From Scatophagus argus (taxonomy: Eukaryota > Chordata > Actinopteri > Scatophagidae), in the NCBI RefSeq assembly GCF_020382885.2, contig NC_058504.1, positions 16,193,019 through 16,257,018 on the forward strand: a DNA stretch of 64,000 nucleotides, written 5' to 3'. Shown one piece after another: positions 49,726 through 64,000 of the stretch. Each line of letters opens with the position of its first letter. The stretch's first letter is position 1. The notes beneath the pieces were generated by a model. It was not told the DNA's origin. It made no database searches and saw only the letters and a program-made list of their open reading frames with translations. The translations under genes and the position numbers were made by a program.

Positions 49726-49818
49726 GCCGTCTTCATGGATCAGAAACTGTCAACATTACCTTCTATCTTAGCGTCTCATTTGTTATTTGATTGGATGACT
49801 ACATGTGATGAATCGACT

Positions 49819-52800
49819 TTAATTAAAAATATCCTGCGTGTATTGTTCGAGCAGGTATCTGCGAATGCCATCTCGAACAACAGAAACGTTGACACTTGGG
49901 TGCCACCTCATTACCGGCTTCCCGTCTGGTCCCACCAGAAACTTTTCAAAGTTCCACTTGACGTCACTAATCTTCATGGGCTGCCAGAACAGTCTGTCAG
50001 CGGGGTTGCCAAAATTGTCTCCAACTGGTGGGCATGAGTTCTGCATGGCACAAAGTACAAGATTATTAATGAGTCTCTGCACTGTCAACAATCCTCAACT
50101 TGTACTAATGCACCAACTCATGGCTCTTCATTCATTACAAGAAAGATGGGAATGTTTTTCAGTGGCTCCTACATCAAGACAAAGCTTTATTTAGAGCCAT
50201 TTATGTTTAAAAAATACCTTTTACAGGGTGCTTCTTTTCTGGTTGGAACACATTTATGCACTATTCAGTAAACAAGGGTGCACCACTCATCACATGGTTG
50301 AGTAATGAGTTTCTTAAAGTTTTTGAGTAGCTGAAGCTGACCATTAAGAATAAAATACCCCCATCTGATCACACTTTACAGACCATAACATACCTTAAGG
50401 AAAGTGTAAACCTCCTGCTCGTCTTTTCCATTCACGTCGCCTTTCTCAAGCAGCAGGAAGTTTGGAACAAATCCATTGCCGGGTCTAACATGCCTGGAAT
50501 CCAGAAAGAGGGCAGCTTATCAGCGGACATGCCTCTGAGGCACTCTGAGGCTTGCTAGCTGTCGTAGATCACCACAGGCTGAGTAAAACCACAGCCTATT
50601 ATAATGGATTTGCTATGGATATAAGACTGATGGAACAGGAGAGAAATTCTGCATGCATTTGAGAGGTCACAGACAAACTGATCTTATTGCCAAAGGATGC
50701 TTTCCCCTAATTAAATGAAGCTATGTTGATTGACATGGGATTTGGGACCAATATTGCACATTCCTCCTACATCCAGCTTTGCAGGTTCTACTATTACATT
50801 ATATATGCGGTCTTGTGAGAAGCCTGGGACTCAAGTTTAGGTGGTTCTCATGGTTTCAAATCTTCTACAGGCTGGAGGGGAAACAAACAAACTAACCCTG
50901 AACTGAAATGTTTAATTGCATGGCTTCACAGAGTTTTCAGTGAATTGTGGCTGCTGATCTGATAATGATTTGCATTTTTTTTTTTTAAAAAAAAAGGAGC
51001 ATTTCTCACTTCAAAGCAGGTAGAATTTCATGTTTTTTCCCTGGTTCCTGTTTCCCAAATTGGTTGCATGGAAAGCCGAGAATGGTGAGTCCAAGAGGTT
51101 TCATCTCCTCATGTAGTGCATTCAGTTCTGATAACAGAAAAGAAAGTAAAATGACTCCATGTGCAGAATTTTGCAACAAAAAAAAAAAGTAAATAAGTGT
51201 CTTTGGAGCTGCTTCTTACCCACATACTGATAGGTGAATCCTCAGTACGTGGCCACATTGACAAAGAGGACACTCTTGCCTGCGTAGTTACTGAAGTTCA
51301 CAGTGCGACTCCCGTTGAGAGTCATTGCCTTGTATTTGTAAATGGTGCCATCTGTGGATGACTCACACCGCTGGGGGTGACAGGTAAGAACATTTTGTTC
51401 GTTTCAACTGGCCAACAACCAACACAACCACCCAGTATTTCTTCACTGTAGTATTTTGCTTACGAGAGATGCTTTCTAGATACACACATATAAAAACAGC
51501 AAAGCCTGTCCATTATTTGCTTTTAGATTTGCATATCCTTGCCAGTATTATGCTCTGATGTGGTCTGACCTTCGCTTCATACAAATGAGTGACTGTAGAT
51601 GGTGCGCCCACAGTTTTCTTGGAAATAAAACTGCAGCTTAAACATCAGAAATGTATGCATGTTAGATCATTCATTAAAAAAAAAAAACCCACAAAAAACA
51701 CAACAACTATGCTGATAAATGGTCATAAAAAAAAGACATTCTTTTTCAAGTAAAAATGTGAAAGATTTGCCAGCACCAGCTTCTCAAACGTGAAGCTTTG
51801 TTGCTTGTCACAGGATGGTAAACTGAACCATCATTGGCTTTTAAAACACCAGTTTGACAAAAGACATTTAAAGCTCTCTTTTTGTTGCATCTGAGAAATT
51901 GTGAAAGACATTTTGCACACTAAAGAAGACAAACTGCAGATTAAAAAGCATTAACTGCCAGTTGCAGCCCTACACAAGTCCTAATTAAATCTGAAATACA
52001 TTCAACATGAGGAAATATGGCAGCTGGTATCATCCACCTCGCTGGTACAAGATGTTTCGGTGTTTTCTGGGGAAAACAAAGAAGTCCTTTTTAACATACT
52101 GAGAAGTGATGGAACCTGGTTTAGCCCACCAAATCGAACAGCAACCTTTAACCAAATAAGGGACAGCCGCAACACTTCCTTTACTTATGTTTCTTCTGTT
52201 GTGTGATCCAAACTATCACTGCCAGTGTCAACAAAGTGGGAGAACATTGCTCTTAGGGCCAACCCCACAACTACTGCATGGCTCAGTTAAATTTTGTTTA
52301 TTTTTTTTTTTTTTAAACCCACTCAGAAATAACGTCCACCACATCTCGCATTTAAATTCTGACAATCATCTCGTTTAAAATACTTGCTGTGGCTGATACA
52401 CTTAGTCATGCAAGTGACAACCCCAAATGTGGATTTAGCAGGGCACCAACTTTGTCAACCGTCTCATGTGTTGTATACACTAAAGCACAACCCTGATTGG
52501 TTAAAAAAAAGAAAAACACGAGCAGGTGATTACAAACAAATGTTCACGTGCAAAGAGAAAGAGAGAAAGAAATCAGGCCTACATCAGACGTCGTCATGCC
52601 GCGATTTAATTTAGGGATGCATCATTGGAGAACACGGTGATGTCACCTGTCTTATTTATCTATCCGGGCTCATAACTGTGATCGTGCTGTGTGTGGATAT
52701 CAACAGGTACCTGAATGCACGGGGCTCCAACGGCGCAGTCCGTGCAGGCGGTGCAAGGTCGCAACAGACCGAGCAGCAGCAGCGGTAAGAAGGGCCACTT

Positions 52801-52821
52801 CATGCCGTCCTTCCCCGCCAT
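49819..52821 (-). CDS. gpx3: Glutathione peroxidase 3 (secreted selenoprotein)
   Basis: Extracellular/plasma selenoenzyme that reduces hydrogen and lipid peroxides with glutathione or thioredoxin. Coding exons: 52821-52711, 51370-51220, 51127-51010, 50493-50394, 50040-49819; 702 nt, 233 aa with selenocysteine at residue 80 (TGA at 51244-51242). The signal peptide reads [19 protein letters not shown]; a second in-frame Met at residue 7 could be the real start. The active-site context is FVNVATY-Sec-GFTYQYVELN, with catalytic Gln in [12 protein letters not shown] and Trp/Asn in [15 protein letters not shown]. The signal peptide and extra N-terminal segment favour gpx3 over cytosolic gpx1. It lies tail to tail with tnip1, as in human 5q33. 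A conventional ORF caller would stop at the Sec codon. Confidence 0.94.
51242..51244 (-). other. gpx3: Selenocysteine codon (TGA)
   Basis: In-frame TGA between TAC (Tyr) and GGA (Gly) in exon 2. The frame continues with family-specific residues for 153 more codons, so this is recoding rather than termination. Confidence 0.95.
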
Positions 52822-54400
52822 GGTGACTGCTCTCCGTGACTGTGTCTCCGCCTCTCCCTCCGGATGAGTTTTACCCGCTGTGGCTGGGGGCGGAGGGGCG
52901 CACAGCTGGTTGTGATTAAGCCCTCTGCTGACGTAACAGCGCACACAGTGGAAGACCAATGAATGAATGAATAATTAACACACAACACCCAGGGTAGGTT
53001 AAAGTAAATTTCTTCAGGCTTTCAGAATCCACTTTGCTTAAGTCGAATGATTATTAGGTTTTAAATAGGTAAATAATGTGCACACTTAGCGTTTGCTTTC
53101 CCTGAAATAGGGCAATGTGCCAAAAATAAAGTAAACACAGTTGGCTGGCTCACTCTGAGCATGCCTGGTGCTTAACCTACTGTGAACAGCATTCAACCAG
53201 GCTGCACAGACAAATGATATAAGAAATAATTAAAAGAGATGTGAGTGAATTTGGCTTAATCTTAATGAATACAAAATAATAACCTTTCCTCCTAGAAGAG
53301 AAACACTGCTGGTTCACTGTCAGGTGGTTTTTAGGCATGGATCATTTCTCCTCTCTGGGATCAGCTGTTGCCATGGTGAACTGGTACTTGGCCAAAGGCC
53401 CCGTGGGTGGCTGACAGGCCTCTTTCCAGGGCTTTTAGATCACCTCTTTGACTATATTTTACATGGTATTCAGTTCAAATCTGTCTCTTTGCAGCAAGGC
53501 AACATGATAATGCAACACAAACAAAGGCAAAAAAATTAAAAGATCAGAATCAAGGGAAAATTATTATGCTAGGCTCTACAAGAAAGTGAAGGATGTTCTT
53601 ATGATACTCGAATTTCCCCTTTGGGGATAAATAAAGGATCTTCTTATATGATTTGTGTTTGAAGTGTTTGAATTTGGTCAGTAATTTCATTGTGTTTATT
53701 TCCGTCCCTCTGCAATACACAGTGAATGTGCCAAGCTTGGAAATTGAATTTCACAATAACTTACCCTGCAGAAAATGCACAGGCTATGTTATTTAGTTAC
53801 AATACTTAGGTTAGTTTAGTTTAGTTGCAATAATTTACCCTGTACACCTTGTGTTTGCTTTGTAATGTTCTCAATTGTACTAACTTCTGGGCCGCAGGAA
53901 CTGGGTCACATGTTTCCTTGCACTTTGTGGGAAAATCAGAATTTCTGTAATGCTGCAATGTTCAGTTTAAATTCATGAATTTGTTCAGTCTTCAGTAACT
54001 ATTGGAACAAACTCCCAAGACATTATCGAAGCAGCGATGGTGACGTTTAATGAAATGCATGAACATTTTATGGCTAAGAACTGCATGAACTATACCCAAA
54101 TGTAAGTAGTCTTTTTACTTTACTCACAGGCACAAATTTAGCTGGACATGAATGAATTATGAGACAATAGTGCCCCTGGGAAAAGACACATGAAAGTCTG
54201 CATCATATTTAGAACTGTGGTATTTATGGTAAAACTTGTGATTTAGATTATATTTTCTTTAAGTTTTTTAGGTGACCCCAACCCTTACCCAGTAATTCAT
54301 CGGTTCATGGGTGTGGGGTTGGCAGTTTGACTGTTCACCACACGAGGTCAGTATTGAGCTCACTGTGTTCCCAGCTAAACGGTGATAATACAGAGCAGTA
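52822..54400. other. Intergenic region gpx3 / dctn4
   Basis: Divergent spacing between two gene starts. The CpG-rich left edge is the gpx3 promoter side. At about 53600-53645 'gaatttcccctttggggata' followed by 'aataaaggatcttctt' is a teleost retroposon 3' tail in plus orientation. Nothing else was recognised. Confidence 0.55.
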
Positions 54401-54439
54401 GAGTCAGTGAGACCGCCGATTAGCCTGCTGTGTCTAGAG

Positions 54440-62636
<8,197 letters not shown>

Positions 62637-63300
62637 AAGTGAATCATCTGCAACCATCAGTCAATCTTAGTGTTCTTTGAACTGCATTCTGTAAACTGTG
62701 GGATTAATTTCATTTCCAAATGATTTCTGATTGTGCTTATTGATATTTAAGAAGTATTTGAGATCTGCTTTTTTTTTTTTTTAAGGTTTAGTTCCATCAT
62801 CAGATATGTTGCCGAACATACAGTAAAAACACAAAAACATGGCTGATAGACTACCTGATAAGTTCATCAAGTGTAACTAAATTTATAACCAAAACATGAC
62901 AATATACTGTATTTTACCAATACCATCATCCTTAAACACTATGGTATCTATCAGTAGAAAAGCACTGTCAGCGTGAGGTTAGGAGAAACAGATATATACA
63001 TATAATTACTTATTTGCAAAAAATGTTAGGTTTTGCTTTGTTCAATTTGTTTTCTGTTGCTGGAATGTGAAAATGGATTTCATGGTTATACATAAAGTAT
63101 TTTCTTAAATGGCAAAGCAATTGTAACTACCTGGCCTCTGTCTCTACACTCAGTATGTTGTCCTATTAAATCTGTTATGTATGGCTTTTTTGTTTTTTTT
63201 TTTCTTTCTGTAAAATATCTTTAATGCGCGTAGAAAAATGTTAGTTTATGTTTAGAGATGAGAGATTGTTTAATACAGCAACACTGTCAGAATGGTAGAG

Positions 63301-63306
63301 AATAAA
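63301..63306 (+). terminator. dctn4: Poly(A) signal of dctn4 (candidate)
   Basis: AATAAA about 665 nt after the stop. An ATTAAA at 63165-63170 is an alternative. Either would place the 3' end close to or within the predicted 3' UTR of the gene on the minus strand. Confidence 0.5.
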
Positions 63307-63380
63307 TGAGTGAAATCGATGAGCAGATTATATTTGCGAACGAATCCCAGCCATGCAGCACACACCTCCACGCTTTGAGC

Positions 63381-63565
63381 TCACGTATCTTTGTCGGCAT
63401 CCTTTCCTGCAACAGTGGAATTGTATTAGCTCGCATGTTTCAACTATAGTAAATATCCCATAACACAATTACTGCTCCTGTACTGTTTTCTTACCAGAAA
63501 GGATCTTCTTGGGCTGAAGGTGCTTCAGGCCTGCAATTTTGCTAAAGTCTGAAGTCGAACCTTCA
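63381..63565 (-). CDS. 3' end of an unidentified minus-strand gene (two exons)
   Basis: Exon 63565-63495 has a clean acceptor (TTCCAG) and a donor (CTG|GTAAGAA). It joins in phase to 63406-63381, which ends in TGA. The open reading is EGSTSDFSKIAGLKHLQPKK ILSGKDADKDT. The other two frames of the first exon contain stops. The gene would continue rightwards beyond the window. The KxxGLKHxxPxK pattern faintly recalls the C-terminus of HMMR/RHAMM, but the match is short and from memory. ATTAAA signals on the minus strand at 63274-63269 and 63225-63220 could end it. Confidence 0.4.
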
Positions 63566-64000
63566 CTGGAACTATGGAGAGGATGTATTAAATGTATTCA
63601 GACACTAATTTTTTTTCTGATTTAAAAATGTTTTGTAGAATTCACTGACCTCCTATATCCTAAGCTGCTGTCATGTTTGGTCTGGTGTGTTAGTTAAACA
63701 GAGCCTTCCAACAAACACAGTTAATTCTCTGTACCCGCTAATAAACAAATGTGATACTGTAAAATGCTTCATGACTTTGTTGTTGTTTGGGACTAGCATG
63801 ATCTTTTAAATTCATAATCGCATGATGGCAGTCGAACTGTGCTGGCTGTACTCATACTCACCACTGGGTGGCACTGCAAGCAAACGGTTCTTAGCAGTTT
63901 CATGGGAAAGAGCTTGGAGAAGATATAGATAGAGAGCATACAGGGACATGCATACTTTTGAGTGATCTTGAATGACCCTACAAGCTGAAACAGTACTTCT
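63566..64000. other. Right edge of the window
   Basis: Probably intron of the minus-strand gene above. No further exon with a convincing frame was seen. Confidence 0.3.

Noticed and set aside
51242-51244. gpx3 as a pseudogene because of an in-frame stop
   Set aside because: The TGA is exactly at the catalytic selenocysteine of the GPx family, the rest of the frame is intact and a SECIS-like element is present.

Overview
The window is vertebrate nuclear DNA from a ray-finned (teleost-like) fish. The evidence is six multi-exon genes with GT-AG introns whose reconstructed proteins match vertebrate families, (CA)n microsatellites, and decayed copies of repeats typical of teleosts (Tc1-like transposon pieces, MITE-like repeats, non-LTR tails ending in TTC or ATCT runs, a Ty3/gypsy relic). 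There is no operon, CRISPR or prokaryotic structure. I could not assign a species.

Layout: 1-6.5 kb has no recognised gene but holds a CpG-rich patch near 4.15-4.6 kb and several repeats. 6.56-8.98 kb (minus) is pdgfrl, a secreted immunoglobulin-domain protein, 7 coding exons, 394 aa. 10.64-15.02 kb (minus) is slc7a2, a cationic amino-acid transporter, 11 coding exons, 609 aa. 15-19.3 kb is the divergent intergenic region with a Tc1-like fragment. 19.4-30.2 kb (plus) is anxa6, the eight-repeat annexin, 660 aa. 30.2-37.6 kb is a repeat-rich gene desert with a degenerate gypsy element on the minus strand. 37.7-49.4 kb (plus) is tnip1 (ABIN-1), about 677 aa. 49.5-52.8 kb (minus) is gpx3, a secreted selenoprotein with an in-frame TGA for selenocysteine and a candidate SECIS element, 233 aa. 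54.4-63.3 kb (plus) is dctn4 (dynactin p62), up to 469 aa including a 21-nt microexon. At 63.4-63.6 kb two minus-strand exons look like the 3' end of another, unidentified gene.

Every coding model was built by hand from splice sites. In all six genes the exon lengths sum to a multiple of three with consistent junction phases, which is strong internal support. The genes are not a pathway. They form two conserved neighbour blocks: slc7a2-pdgfrl (adjacent on human 8p22) and anxa6-tnip1-gpx3-dctn4 (human 5q33, same order and relative strands). Here they lie side by side.

I found no convincing new biological system. The most useful observations are a GC-AG intron and a stop-free intron in slc7a2, a single CAT-2A-like exon with no alternative partner, the dctn4 microexon, the gpx3 recoding signals with a strong hairpin beside the SECIS, very tight convergent 3' ends (tnip1/gpx3 and dctn4/unknown), a perfect 25-bp-arm palindrome in an anxa6 intron, and a small hydrophobic ORF in dctn4 intron 1.
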